A DNA stretch of 64,000 nt, taken from contig DAISYG010000001.1 in NCBI GenBank assembly GCA_036825435.1, positions 4,487-68,486 on the forward strand. The letters run 5' to 3'. Origin of the DNA: UBA931 sp036825435. Its GTDB lineage: Bacteria > Pseudomonadota > Gammaproteobacteria > Burkholderiales > Casimicrobiaceae. The number at the start of each line of letters is the position of its first letter. Positions within the stretch are counted from its first letter, which is position 1. Below the pieces are notes generated by a model. The model searched no databases. It was given only the letters and a program-made list of their open reading frames with translations, and was not told the origin of the DNA. Of this stretch, positions 15,211 through 23,976 are shown in pieces. The position numbers and the translations under genes were made by a program.

Positions 15211-16872
15211 TTATTTTTTCGCAAATTTTGCGCGCTCGTCAGCCATGGCTGCATCGAGCTTGTCGACCGCTTTCTGGGAAACATCCGTACCTGTGAGGAT
15301 CGACTTGACCGCTTGATCGTGATGATGGAAATAACCACCATTGGTTGCCGTCCACCATTCCCAATGGATGTGTGCTTCCCAATGCGCTTCACGCGCTTCG
15401 GCAAGAGCGGCATCGCTGACGCCAAGATTCTTGGCTTCTTCGATCTTGTCCACCAAGCGAGTCAGCCAGAATTCGGCGTGACGCAGTTTGGCGAAATAAT
15501 GGTTCTTCATGCCGTCGATGACGTAGTTGGCTTGGCGCTCATCCCACTCTGGGTGACAGGTCAAGCAAGTCTCTTTGAGATACTCGCGTGGCGAAACAGC
15601 CCAGTGATTGGTAAACGTCTTGCCTGCTTTGTTCTTCGTCTTCGGCATATGGCAGTCATGACACTCGACGCCGGCCAATTGGTGAACAGAACCGTAGTAG
15701 GTTTCAACATCCGGGTGTTGTGCTTTCCACAGCATCGCACCGCTGAACTTGTTCTTGAAGTCCTGGAACTTCAGGTTCTTATAGTGCTGGCTGAGTTCAA
15801 ACACGTTAACCATTGGGAAATGGTTGGTGCGTTGATCAGACATCTTCACACCTTCGCCCGTTGACGTATCAGTACCCGGGTTACAGTTGTATTCGACGTG
15901 ACACTGACCGCACTGCAGCTTGGTGTCGTATCTGTCGAGGATCGCGATCTTGCGGGTATAACCGCGCAAGCCCAAATCATGCACTTCGACCTTCGGCTTG
16001 TTCGCATCTTTATGGAACAGCGTATCGGCTTCCGGACGGGTGATCGCCTGGATCATCGCATCACGAATGATACGTGGCTGACCAGAGTGAGGATCGTGGC
16101 AGAAGAAGCAGTTCAACGCGTTGTTGATGTCTTTTGCCATATCAACGACGTTGGACATACGGCTCCATTTTGCGCCAGGTTCCGGATCGCCCATGTACGC
16201 CCAGTCAAGGATGTGATCCATCGACTTACAGGACAAGCAAACCGGGTTTGCAGCAGCGGCGTAGCCAGGAGCAAACGCTTTGTGCGGCTCACCAGGGAAA
16301 CGATCTTCGAGAACATCCCAAGTCTTGAAATAACCGCCTGGACGGGCAAGATCTTTCCAGCCATCTTTCGGTTGGAAACGACCACCGAAAGCACGGTCAG
16401 CGATGAACTGATCGTACATCATGAACGCGTGCGAACGCGGTTCAGCGTGCTCTTTGGTGAAGCCATGCGGCGACATCAGCTTGTCGAACGATGGGTTAGG
16501 TGCCGGGCCGGTGTAAAGAGCTTTTTCTTTACGCGCGCCTTTATGCCAGTCCATTTTGTACAGCGAATCAAACTGGTCTTTGTGGCAGGATGCCGAACCG
16601 CAACTTGTCGGGGCAACGTCAGTTGTTGGACGTGCGGACGGGTCTTTGGTATGTTCTGCGAGACCACTGTGGCAGGAAACGCAGTTAACCGTTTTGTGTT
16701 TACCACCAGCATGGAACTCCTGAATCGGCTGGTGACATGCATAGCATTGTGACGCGTTGACATTGGCTTCCTTCTTCGCTTGTGCGATGGCGGAAGGCGC
16801 AGCCATCGCCAACAAACCCAAAGCAGTAGCCGCTACCAAATTACGTCCCAAGCTCATCATTTTAGACTTCAT
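15211..16872 (-). CDS. Octaheme c-type cytochrome nitrite reductase (TvNiR/ONR-like)
   Basis: Periplasmic multihaem reductase, predicted to reduce nitrite to ammonium. A 30-residue signal peptide ending AIAQ precedes eight haem sites: CYACH (43), CVSCH (64), a CX4CH site CGSASCH (91), the catalytic-type CLSCK (212), CFFCH (255), CGQCH (321), CHDCH (404) and CLTCH (436). Pentahaem NrfA has five; the three N-terminal extra sites, total 553 residues and the HVEYNC sequence (Tyr-x-Cys, as in the cross-linked pair of Thioalkalivibrio TvNiR) point to the octaheme class. A TNHW His motif follows. The start ATG 16872 has a GAGGGGAG ribosome-binding site. It is monocistronic with no nrfH beside it; an FNR box lies upstream and ccm genes follow. 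Confidence 0.9.
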   Translation of the reverse strand: MKSKMMSLGRNLVAATALGLLAMAAPSAIAQAKKEANVNASQCYACHQPIQEFHAGGKHKTVNCVSCHSGLAEHTKDPSARPTTDVAPTSCGSASCHKDQFDSLYKMDWHKGARKEKALYTGPAPNPSFDKLMSPHGFTKEHAEPRSHAFMMYDQFIADRAFGGRFQPKDGWKDLARPGGYFKTWDVLEDRFPGEPHKAFAPGYAAAANPVCLSCKSMDHILDWAYMGDPEPGAKWSRMSNVVDMAKDINNALNCFFCHDPHSGQPRIIRDAMIQAITRPEADTLFHKDANKPKVEVHDLGLRGYTRKIAILDRYDTKLQCGQCHVEYNCNPGTDTSTGEGVKMSDQRTNHFPMVNVFELSQHYKNLKFQDFKNKFSGAMLWKAQHPDVETYYGSVHQLAGVECHDCHMPKTKNKAGKTFTNHWAVSPREYLKETCLTCHPEWDERQANYVIDGMKNHYFAKLRHAEFWLTRLVDKIEEAKNLGVSDAALAEAREAHWEAHIHWEWWTATNGGYFHHHDQAVKSILTGTDVSQKAVDKLDAAMADERAKFAKK

Positions 16873-17341
16873 AACGAACTCCCCTCTCTTCTGTGTACAC
16901 AATAAATTAGCACTCGTAAACGACTATTGAAATAATCGTCTGAGAGAGTCTAACAAGAATTCACAAAAGGTATCGCCTACTTTTTTCCGAGTAACGAAGC
17001 TTCTTGATTTACATCAAAAAGAAAATGGGAATAGATGAAGAAAAGAGACAACATTCATTATTACTGAGATTCATTCTCATTTATAGCGTCTCAAAACATC
17101 CTTTTGTTACGAGCATGAGTCGAGCAGCATGAAATTTCTGACGAAATCGAATTGATTAGAACGTGCCACGATTCAAGGGTTTTCCAAAGTATTTGCTGAA
17201 AAGAACATCGCGCGCAAAGACAAACCCGTAGATCTCCAAAAAAATACGGTGGAAAAGCACCGTTTACTCAGATGTAAATGAGCTTTTTGAGGAGGATTCC
17301 ACCACCGTATTGCGCACGCGCAGTCATGAATCAGCGATTCT
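16873..17341. other. Upstream region of the octaheme reductase
   Basis: No gene is seen. The part next to the reductase holds a leader of about 100 nt with an imperfect palindrome CGACTATTGAAATAATCG (16921-16938), the FNR box at 17004-17017, and then copy B of the interspersed repeat, which reaches the ccmI stop. Confidence 0.75.
17004..17017 (-). promoter_or_regulatory. FNR/ANR binding site
   Basis: TTGATTTACATCAA is a perfect TTGAT-N4-ATCAA dyad, the FNR/ANR consensus. If it sits at -41.5, transcription toward the reductase would begin near 16969, about 97 nt before the ATG. This predicts anaerobic induction. The protein that binds it is not encoded in the window. Confidence 0.8.
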
Positions 17342-17344
17342 TCA
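17195..17344 (+). repeat. Interspersed 150-bp repeat, copy B
   Basis: The core GTTTACTCAGATGTAAATGAG and GAGGAGGATTCCACCACCGT matches the other copies, and the right terminus (inward TGAAGAATCGCTGATTCATG) ends exactly on the ccmI TGA stop. The left terminus is degenerate (around GAACATCGCGCGCAAAGACA), so this copy is older or truncated. Confidence 0.75.
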
Positions 17345-18652
17345 GATTTCGTGGTCAATGACGATATGCAAATCCGTCGCGCCGACATTCACTGGCTCGG
17401 AAGCGCCTTCGAGATCACCCAGTTGCGCGTTGGCCTCACGGCTTTTGCTGACGCGTGCAACCACGATAACCTTATCGACAGAGGCAAGCGTTTCCGTTTT
17501 GATCATCGCCTTTGATTCATCAAGCACGAACGATAATGGCAAATCCGCGACAGTCGCAGTCATGAATGCGATCGGTGTCGTTGCGCCGCCCGCTCGATGC
17601 GCGTAAATCATCATTTTATCTTCGGGCGACACTTTCTCTTGCAACTCCGCCGCCAACGAAACCGTACCCGTCACGCGCGCATTACCAATATTTGCTTTTT
17701 CCTGGACGGGCGCCGTCGCCGAAGGTGGTTCGGTTTCGGCATTTTGCCGCTTGCGTGCCTCTTCAATGCTGGCGTCCATCATGCGGCTCATCTCCGAGCC
17801 GGCGGGCAGCGAACCTTTCATTTTCATCCATTGCAACTCGGCTTCACGATAGTTGCCTTGGTCAAACGCATACGTTCCTGCAAGCCCCAGCGCTTTCCAG
17901 TTTATCGGATCAAGCTTGAGCGCACGATTGACCATTTCGATCGGACGCCCTTCCAGCTTTCCTTTCTGTACATAGGCGAGAATATCCGCGTAATCGACAA
18001 AAACATTGGGATCATCATCGACCTTGTCGATGATTTTTTCAAAAGCGGCGACCGATTCCTGATATTTGCCTGTCTGCGCATAGGAACGTGCCAGCATCAC
18101 CCAGCCTTCAACGTTGTCCGGTTCTTGCTCCATACGTGCCGCAAATTCTTGCAGCATTGTCTCAAATTGCTCAGGCGTGAAGCTGTGTGCATCATCCGTT
18201 TCCTGCTGCTGCACTTCGGCAACCAGAAGACGCGGCGAAAACACAACGTCGGGCGTGCCGATAACCCAATACAATGCGCTGCCGACCAGCAGCAACGCCA
18301 AAAACGAGGCCACGCTCCAGATCGCTTTCCGACCTGTTTGCGGCGCCATTGGTGCCGTTTGTTTTGTTTGTTTCTTCGCTCCGTTGCCAGGAACCAGATG
18401 CTCGGTTTCTTCCAGCATGCGACGCTCCAATTCAGCCAATGATTCGTCGTATTCCGCTTTACCGATTACGCCCGTCTGATAATCATTGTCCAGTTCCTTG
18501 ATCTGATCGCGCATGATCATGAGATTGGAGCGATCGCGATCTTGTTCTGTCGCCCCGCCGCGCGCTTGCGCCGCTTTCCGGGACGACGGCCAAAACAAAT
18601 ATAAGGTTGCCACCGCCGCCATTGCGACGACCGTCAATAAAAATCCGATCAT
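17342..18652 (-). CDS. ccmI: CcmI, TPR-containing cytochrome c biogenesis protein
   Basis: Holds apocytochromes and delivers them to the CcmFH haem lyase. The 436 residues have two membrane helices (about residues 2-22 and 107-130) separated by a cytoplasmic loop with DQIKELDNDYQTGVIGKAEYDESLAELERR, typical of CcmI, then periplasmic TPR repeats (about 155-300; NVEGWVMLARSYAQTGKY is a clear one) and a C-terminal domain. It is the last gene of the ccm run. The stop coincides with the end of repeat copy B. It may also serve the CXXCK haem site of the nearby reductase, since no separate nrfG-like gene is present. Confidence 0.93.
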   Translation of the reverse strand: MIGFLLTVVAMAAVATLYLFWPSSRKAAQARGGATEQDRDRSNLMIMRDQIKELDNDYQTGVIGKAEYDESLAELERRMLEETEHLVPGNGAKKQTKQTAPMAPQTGRKAIWSVASFLALLLVGSALYWVIGTPDVVFSPRLLVAEVQQQETDDAHSFTPEQFETMLQEFAARMEQEPDNVEGWVMLARSYAQTGKYQESVAAFEKIIDKVDDDPNVFVDYADILAYVQKGKLEGRPIEMVNRALKLDPINWKALGLAGTYAFDQGNYREAELQWMKMKGSLPAGSEMSRMMDASIEEARKRQNAETEPPSATAPVQEKANIGNARVTGTVSLAAELQEKVSPEDKMMIYAHRAGGATTPIAFMTATVADLPLSFVLDESKAMIKTETLASVDKVIVVARVSKSREANAQLGDLEGASEPVNVGATDLHIVIDHEI

Positions 18653-18667
18653 GGTTTCTCCCTGAAT

Positions 18668-19150
18668 TTATGCTTCCGAATCGTCATGCCCCTTCAACAA
18701 AGCTGCAGCGCGAGCGCGCTCGGCATCGCTCAATGGCATCGCTTCTGCTTCGTTGTTTTTCCCCGCGTGCTGACGCAGCAAAAAAATCATGCCGATTCCA
18801 CCCAGCAACAATAAAATCAGCGGACCAAGCCACAAAAATATCGTCGTCCGGTTTACCGGCGGTTGGTAGAGCACAAAGTCGCCATAACGATCCGTCATGA
18901 ACGTGATGATATCTCTGTCCGACTTGCCTTCGGCAATTTGCTCACGAACCTGTTGACGCAGATCGACAGCAAGCTCGGCATCGGATTCCGCAATCGATTG
19001 GTTCTGACACACTAAGCAACGCAGCTTTGCCGCCAAATCCATCGCGCGCTTTTGTGCAACGGGATCGGTTTCGGTCGGCACCGCTTCGTTCGCCCATAGC
19101 GGCGCAGCCCCCAGAAAACAAAATACAATCAAAAAAGAGAATCGTTTCAT
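18668..19150 (-). CDS. ccmH: CcmH, thiol-disulfide reductase of cytochrome c maturation
   Basis: A 160-residue membrane-bound protein that reduces or binds apocytochrome haem-site cysteines. Signal peptide MKRFSFLIVFCFLG..ANEA, the family motif LRCLVCQNQSIAESDAELAV (about residue 43), FMTDRYGDFVLYQPP, and a C-terminal membrane helix (IFLWLGPLILLLLGGIGMIF). Overlaps ccmG by four bases (ATGA) and is 15 bp from ccmI. Confidence 0.96.
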   Translation of the reverse strand: MKRFSFLIVFCFLGAAPLWANEAVPTETDPVAQKRAMDLAAKLRCLVCQNQSIAESDAELAVDLRQQVREQIAEGKSDRDIITFMTDRYGDFVLYQPPVNRTTIFLWLGPLILLLLGGIGMIFLLRQHAGKNNEAEAMPLSDAERARAAALLKGHDDSEA

Positions 19151-19692
19151 TGCGCGTTCAACTCCTTGATTTTGGGAATGATCACCGAGTGCAGCGATTC
19201 TTCGTTAATCGGGCCCGTGTGCTTGTATTGAATGATGCCTTTTTTGTCGATCAGGAAAGTTTCAGGCACACCGTAAACACCGAGGTCAATGCCAAAGCGA
19301 CCATCCGCATCGACAATGGAAAACGGATACGGATCACCATAACGTTCCAGCCATGCAATACCGTCGGCTTTTCCTTTTTCTTTGTAATTCAGCCCGATGA
19401 TCGGCACACCTATTTTTTCTGCGTTTTCGACCAAAACCGGATGCTCAGCGCGGCAGGAAACGCACCACGAAGCCCAGACATTCAACAACCAGACTTGTCC
19501 GCTGAAATCTTTTTCGGTGACGATCTTGCTTTCATCTTTCAATGTCGGCAGCGAAAAAGCAGGGATCGGTTTGCCGATCAGCGGCGATGGGATTTCACTC
19601 GGCGGACGCCCTACCAGCATCTGCGCCACAAAAAAACCGGCGATCACCACGAACACCAGCAACGGAATCAGTAATAATAGCTTTTTTTTCAT
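19147..19692 (-). CDS. ccmG: CcmG/DsbE thioredoxin-like protein
   Basis: Periplasmic membrane-anchored thioredoxin that reduces apocytochrome c or CcmH. ATG at 19692 opens a hydrophobic anchor (MKKKLLLLIPLLVFVVIAGF). The catalytic motif is NVWASWCVSCRAEHP near residue 80, with YGVPETFLIDKKG supplying the cis-proline and the GVPET loop of DsbE proteins. The 181 residues are typical. The frame is open for another 57 codons upstream, but these overlap ccmF and are not conserved. Gap to ccmF 35 bp. Confidence 0.96.
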   Translation of the reverse strand: MKKKLLLLIPLLVFVVIAGFFVAQMLVGRPPSEIPSPLIGKPIPAFSLPTLKDESKIVTEKDFSGQVWLLNVWASWCVSCRAEHPVLVENAEKIGVPIIGLNYKEKGKADGIAWLERYGDPYPFSIVDADGRFGIDLGVYGVPETFLIDKKGIIQYKHTGPINEESLHSVIIPKIKELNAQ

Positions 19693-19727
19693 GTTCGATT
19701 TATACCCTGTACAATCCTTTTGAACAC

Positions 19728-21737
19728 TCAACCATGCGCGGGGCTGGGAGAGACATTGCCACCCGTTATCGACACATTGGCGTCTTTGCGCACGCGGATG
19801 CGGTAACGCCGATCCAGCAGCGCGATAATACCGCCCAGCGTCATCAACGTACAGCCGTACCAAATCCAGGTCACGAATGGTTTATGGTACACACGCACGC
19901 TCCACGAACCTTTGCCGTCGTGCATTTCTTCGCCCAACGAAACATAGCGATCGCCGAAGAATCCGGAATCAATTGCCGCTTCGGTCATCGGCATGCCGTG
20001 CGCGAAATAAATCCTTTTTTCAGGATAAAGGTTGCGCACCAGCTTATCGCCTTTGATCAGCTCGAACGTTGCACGTGCGGCGTTGTAGTTCGGGCCTTGC
20101 GTTTCGGCAATACTGATAAATTTGAACGTGTAGCCACCGACAGAAATCACATCGCCGGGCGTCATGCGTACATCACGCTCAGCCTCGAAACCTTTGACGA
20201 CCGTCACGCCGATGATGAAGACAGCAACGCCAAAGTGCGCCACAACCATACCCCAGAAACTACGCGGTTGACGGCGTAATTTTCCGATCAAGCCGCCGTC
20301 CAAATGCTGTAAACGCTCCAAAATGCTGGCTGCCAACGTAGTAACGATCCAGAACGCCATGCCGAAGCCCAGCGCCAACAACGCAACACTTTTCCATTCG
20401 GTACGCCCGATAATGAATGGCATCGCCAAAGCAGCCACCACAGTAATAAATAACGGCCAGCGCAACTTGCGCCACAGTTCGCCGCGCGGCGATTCTTTCC
20501 AACGTACCACGGTACCAACGCCCATCAAAGCGACCAAAACCGCCATGATCGGCACGAACACCGCTTCGAAATACGGAGGGCCGACGGAAATCTTGCCGAG
20601 GTTGAGCGCATCCAAAAATAACGGATACAACGTCCCCAACAGCACGGTGCCGCAAGCAACGGTCAATAAAATATTGTTGCCGAGCAACGCAGATTCGCGC
20701 GAAATCATTTTGAATGTTCCCGCCGTGCCAACGCGCGGCGCGCGGAATGCAAACAACGCCAGCGAACCGCCAATCACCAACGCCAAGAGGATAAGAATGA
20801 ACATGCCGCGACGTGGATCGGTGGCAAATGCGTGCACCGATGTCAGCACGCCGGAACGCACGAGGAAGGTGCCGAGCAACGACAGCGAGAAAGTGCAGAT
20901 CGCAAGCAACACCGTCCAGATCTTGAAGGTGCCCCGCTTTTCCGTCACTGCCAGCGAGTGCATCAATGCAGTGCCGACGAGCCATGGAAGCAACGAAGCA
21001 TTTTCAACCGGATCCCAGAACCACCAACCGCCCCAGCCGAGCTCGTAATACGCCCACCAACTGCCGATCATGATGCCAACCGTCAGGAAACACCACGCTG
21101 CTGTTGTCCACGGGCGCGACCAACGCGCCCATGTCGCGTCCAATCGTCCGCCAAGAAGCGCCGCCACCGCAAACGCAAACGCGACCGAGAAACCAACGTA
21201 GCCCATGTACAGCGTTGGCGGATGCAACACCATGCCCGGATCTTGCAGCAATGGGTTCAAATCACGACCTTCGAGCGGTACCGGAAACAAACGTTCAAAC
21301 GGATTGGATGTCAACAACAAAAAGAGCAGCAAGCCTGCCGTAATCAGCCCCATCACGCCGAGTACGCGCGCGGCGACTTCCTCGGGCAGATGTTTGGAAA
21401 AAATGCTCACGGCGCACGACCACATGCCGAGCATGAACACCCACATCATGATCGAACCTTCGTGCGAACCCCACGACGCAGCGATACGATACTGCAGCGG
21501 CAAATGCGTGTTGGAGTTTGTCGCGACGTTGAGTACCGAGAAATCGTTGACGATAAACGAGTAAACGAGGCAACCAAACGCCAGCGCCAAAAACAAAAAT
21601 GAACTCTGCGCCGTACGTCGCGCCAGTGACATCCACGCGGGAATACCTTGCGCCGCACCGATCAACGGCAAGGTGCCTTGCACCAACACCAGCACCAGCG
21701 CCAGAATCAGCGCAAATTGTCCTATCTCAGGAATCAT
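19728..21737 (-). CDS. ccmF: CcmF, haem lyase subunit
   Basis: Polytopic haem lyase component of System I that attaches haem to apocytochrome. The 669 residues carry many membrane helices, the tryptophan-rich WWD motif GGWWFWDPVENASLLPWL near residue 232, SWGSHEGSIMMW near residue 88, and conserved histidines (HPPTLYMGYVG). This single copy would have to serve both CXXCH and the CXXCK site of the nearby octaheme reductase, because no nrfE-like paralogue is in the window. ATG at 21737, 45 bp after ccmE. Confidence 0.96.
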   Translation of the reverse strand: MIPEIGQFALILALVLVLVQGTLPLIGAAQGIPAWMSLARRTAQSSFLFLALAFGCLVYSFIVNDFSVLNVATNSNTHLPLQYRIAASWGSHEGSIMMWVFMLGMWSCAVSIFSKHLPEEVAARVLGVMGLITAGLLLFLLLTSNPFERLFPVPLEGRDLNPLLQDPGMVLHPPTLYMGYVGFSVAFAFAVAALLGGRLDATWARWSRPWTTAAWCFLTVGIMIGSWWAYYELGWGGWWFWDPVENASLLPWLVGTALMHSLAVTEKRGTFKIWTVLLAICTFSLSLLGTFLVRSGVLTSVHAFATDPRRGMFILILLALVIGGSLALFAFRAPRVGTAGTFKMISRESALLGNNILLTVACGTVLLGTLYPLFLDALNLGKISVGPPYFEAVFVPIMAVLVALMGVGTVVRWKESPRGELWRKLRWPLFITVVAALAMPFIIGRTEWKSVALLALGFGMAFWIVTTLAASILERLQHLDGGLIGKLRRQPRSFWGMVVAHFGVAVFIIGVTVVKGFEAERDVRMTPGDVISVGGYTFKFISIAETQGPNYNAARATFELIKGDKLVRNLYPEKRIYFAHGMPMTEAAIDSGFFGDRYVSLGEEMHDGKGSWSVRVYHKPFVTWIWYGCTLMTLGGIIALLDRRYRIRVRKDANVSITGGNVSPSPAHG

Positions 21738-21782
21738 AATGTCGTACTCTCTCTTCCGGGTTGATTGTGATTGCCGCGTGTT

Positions 21783-22265
21783 TTATTGCAGCGTTTTGAT
21801 CACGGCTTCTTTGTGTGCTTTGTCCATCGCGTCGGCAACTTCCGGCGCAACGTAATTTTCATCGTGCTTCGCCAAAACGCGCGTGGCTTGAAACACGCCG
21901 TTTTCGTCGAGCTTGCCCTGCGCTACCACGCCTTTGCCTTCCGCGAAAAGATCGGGAAGAATGCCCGTGTACGACGCTTCAACCACGTTCGCGCTATCGG
22001 TGACGCCGAAATAAATCGTCAACCCATCCGCTGCGCGACGCACGCTGTTTTCTTCAACCATGCCACCGATGCGAAATGCGCGATCTTTGGGCGCGACATT
22101 CTGAACCACTTCACTCGGCGAATAAAAATAGGTCACGTTTGCGCTCAAGCCTTTGGTCACCAACGCCGCAACGGCCGCCGCCAATATCAACGCAAAACCA
22201 ATCCAGAGAAAACGTTTTTTGCGCGCACTCATTGTGCCGTTGGTTTGGGTTTGTTGTTCCGTCAT
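21783..22265 (-). CDS. ccmE: CcmE, haem chaperone
   Basis: Periplasmic carrier that binds haem covalently through a histidine. The 160 residues show a short cytoplasmic N-terminus, an anchor helix (RFLWIGFALILAAAVAALV), and an OB-fold with RIGGMVEENSVRR, FGVTDSANVVEASYTGILPDLFAEG, and the haem-binding LAKHDENYVAPEV. ATG at 22265 overlaps the ccmD stop (ATGA); a second ATG at 22232 is possible. Confidence 0.96.
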   Translation of the reverse strand: MTEQQTQTNGTMSARKKRFLWIGFALILAAAVAALVTKGLSANVTYFYSPSEVVQNVAPKDRAFRIGGMVEENSVRRAADGLTIYFGVTDSANVVEASYTGILPDLFAEGKGVVAQGKLDENGVFQATRVLAKHDENYVAPEVADAMDKAHKEAVIKTLQ

Positions 22266-22471
22266 GATGCTTTCGTCTCCGCTTTTGTCTCGGTCAAACG
22301 CGCTGTCGCGTGATCAGCTGTGCTGGTTTCGGCACGATGCGCAGCCATTGCGCGCGCTTTGCGAATGCGCATCCGCACCGCCACGATCTCAGCCATGCAC
22401 AAAAAAGCCGCCATCGCGTAGGCCATCCAGATGTAAAAGGCGTAGCCGCCCATTGCGAAAAATTCTTTCAT
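22262..22471 (-). CDS. ccmD: CcmD, small membrane protein
   Basis: Small factor that helps release holo-CcmE from the CcmABC exporter. The 69 residues start MKEFFAMGGYAFYIWMAYA, the CcmD hallmark, with one membrane helix and a charged tail. The ATG at 22471 overlaps the ccmC stop by four bases. A longer frame starting at 22507 would lie within ccmC and is not supported. Confidence 0.93.
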   Translation of the reverse strand: MKEFFAMGGYAFYIWMAYAMAAFLCMAEIVAVRMRIRKARAMAAHRAETSTADHATARLTETKAETKAS

Positions 22472-23205
22472 TCCTGCTCCCTCACTTCCGGCAAGCGCGA
22501 TACCCATTGCGCGCCGGCTTCACGCTCCAAAATCACCGCACGCAATCGCATCAAAGTGATCGCAATCGCATAGAACCAAAACGCAAAAACCATCACCAAT
22601 AAGCCGGTCAACATCATATCGTCGATTGCCTTTTTGCCGACGGAAATCGTCGCGCCTTGATGTAACGTATTCCACCACTTCACTGACATGTAAATGATCG
22701 GCACATTGACCACGCCGACAATAGCCAAAACACCACACGCTTTATCGGCACGGCGCGGATCGTCAATCGCATTGCGTAACGCAATCACGCCAAAATAGAG
22801 AAACAACAACACGAGCTCGGATGTCATGCGCGCATCCCATTCCCAATACGTGCCCCATGTCGGCTTGCCCCAGAATGAGCCGGTCCACAGCGCCAACACT
22901 GTCATCAGCGCGCCGGTCGGCACGATTGCCTGTCCCATCATCGCCGAAAGCCGCGTGTTCGCACCCAATGCAATCGCATACCAAAACGCCATCACCACAT
23001 AAAGAAACATCGACATCCACGCTGCCGGAACGTGAATGAAAATGATCCGATACGAATCTTTTTGCGTAACGTCAATCGGCGCGAGATAAAGCCCGATCAC
23101 CAATCCGATGACAAGCAGAATCGTCGCCAACACAAAGAAAAACGGAATCAGCTTTCCGGCCAACGGATAAAATTGCGCCGGAGACGCGTACTTGAAACTA
23201 CTCAT
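22468..23205 (-). CDS. ccmC: CcmC, haem exporter/chaperone permease
   Basis: Six-helix membrane protein that loads haem onto CcmE. The 245 residues carry the WWD motif (WGTYWEWDARMTSELVLLFL, about residues 115-134) and flanking haem-ligand histidines (IFIHVPAAWMS and WWNTLHQGATI). ATG at 23205, 27 bp after the ccmB stop. Confidence 0.96.
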   Translation of the reverse strand: MSSFKYASPAQFYPLAGKLIPFFFVLATILLVIGLVIGLYLAPIDVTQKDSYRIIFIHVPAAWMSMFLYVVMAFWYAIALGANTRLSAMMGQAIVPTGALMTVLALWTGSFWGKPTWGTYWEWDARMTSELVLLFLYFGVIALRNAIDDPRRADKACGVLAIVGVVNVPIIYMSVKWWNTLHQGATISVGKKAIDDMMLTGLLVMVFAFWFYAIAITLMRLRAVILEREAGAQWVSRLPEVREQE

Positions 23206-23232
23206 ATTCTTCCATTCCTCATCTTGATATTC

Positions 23233-23976
23233 TCAATCCAACGCAATACGGATCGCCGCCGACGTCGCAAACGGCGCGCCAATCAGTGCCAATAAAAGCC
23301 CGGCACCAAGCAACGCAAAATTGTCGCCGATTTCCATACCGCTGCGGATACCTTCTACCGCGCTGGCGCCATAAATCAAAATCGGTACATACAACGGCAA
23401 GACCAGAAGCGCCAGCAAACTGCCGCCGCCGCTACGCAAACCCAGCGTCAACGCCGCACCAATCGCGCCCAACAATGACAACACCGGCGTGCCAATCAAC
23501 AAGCCCAACGCCAACACCCATACCACCTCGGTTTCCAGTGCATATTGGATGCTCAACAGCGGTGCCAACAGCGCCACCGGCAAACCCGTCGTCAACCAGT
23601 GCGCAGCGACCTTGCCCAAAACCAGTGCCGGAAACGGCCACGGCGACAATGACATCTGCTCCAACGTACCGTCGGCGAAATCGCTGGCGAAAAGCCGCGA
23701 CAACGACAGCAATGACGCCAACAACGCCGCCACCCACAACACACCGGGACCAATCTGCATCAACAGATTACTGTCCGGCGCCATCGACAGCGGGAACAAC
23801 GCCACAACGATAATATAAAAAAGAATCTGCACACCCAGTTCGGCGCGCGACCGCATCGCCAGCTTCAAATCGCGGCGCAACGCCCAGACAAACGCCGAAA
23901 GCGCACCATCGCCCTTGTCGTAGGCTGGTCTGATGGGAAAAGATGCAGGCGTGGGTGTGTTCATCGATAAACTCAT
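23233..23976 (-). CDS. ccmB: CcmB, permease of the CcmABCD complex
   Basis: Transmembrane subunit of the CcmAB ABC transporter that frees holo-CcmE. The 247 residues have about six membrane helices; family features include RDLKLAMRSRAELGVQILFY at the N-terminal end and FASDFADGTLEQMSLSPWP. The ATG shares bases with the ccmA stop (CAATGAG). The N-terminal 25 residues before the conserved part are slightly longer than usual. Confidence 0.95.
   Translation of the reverse strand: MSLSMNTPTPASFPIRPAYDKGDGALSAFVWALRRDLKLAMRSRAELGVQILFYIIVVALFPLSMAPDSNLLMQIGPGVLWVAALLASLLSLSRLFASDFADGTLEQMSLSPWPFPALVLGKVAAHWLTTGLPVALLAPLLSIQYALETEVVWVLALGLLIGTPVLSLLGAIGAALTLGLRSGGGSLLALLVLPLYVPILIYGASAVEGIRSGMEIGDNFALLGAGLLLALIGAPFATSAAIRIALD

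Noticed and set aside
15211..16872. Annotation as ordinary pentahaem NrfA
   Set aside because: Eight haem motifs are present and there is no nrfH neighbour.
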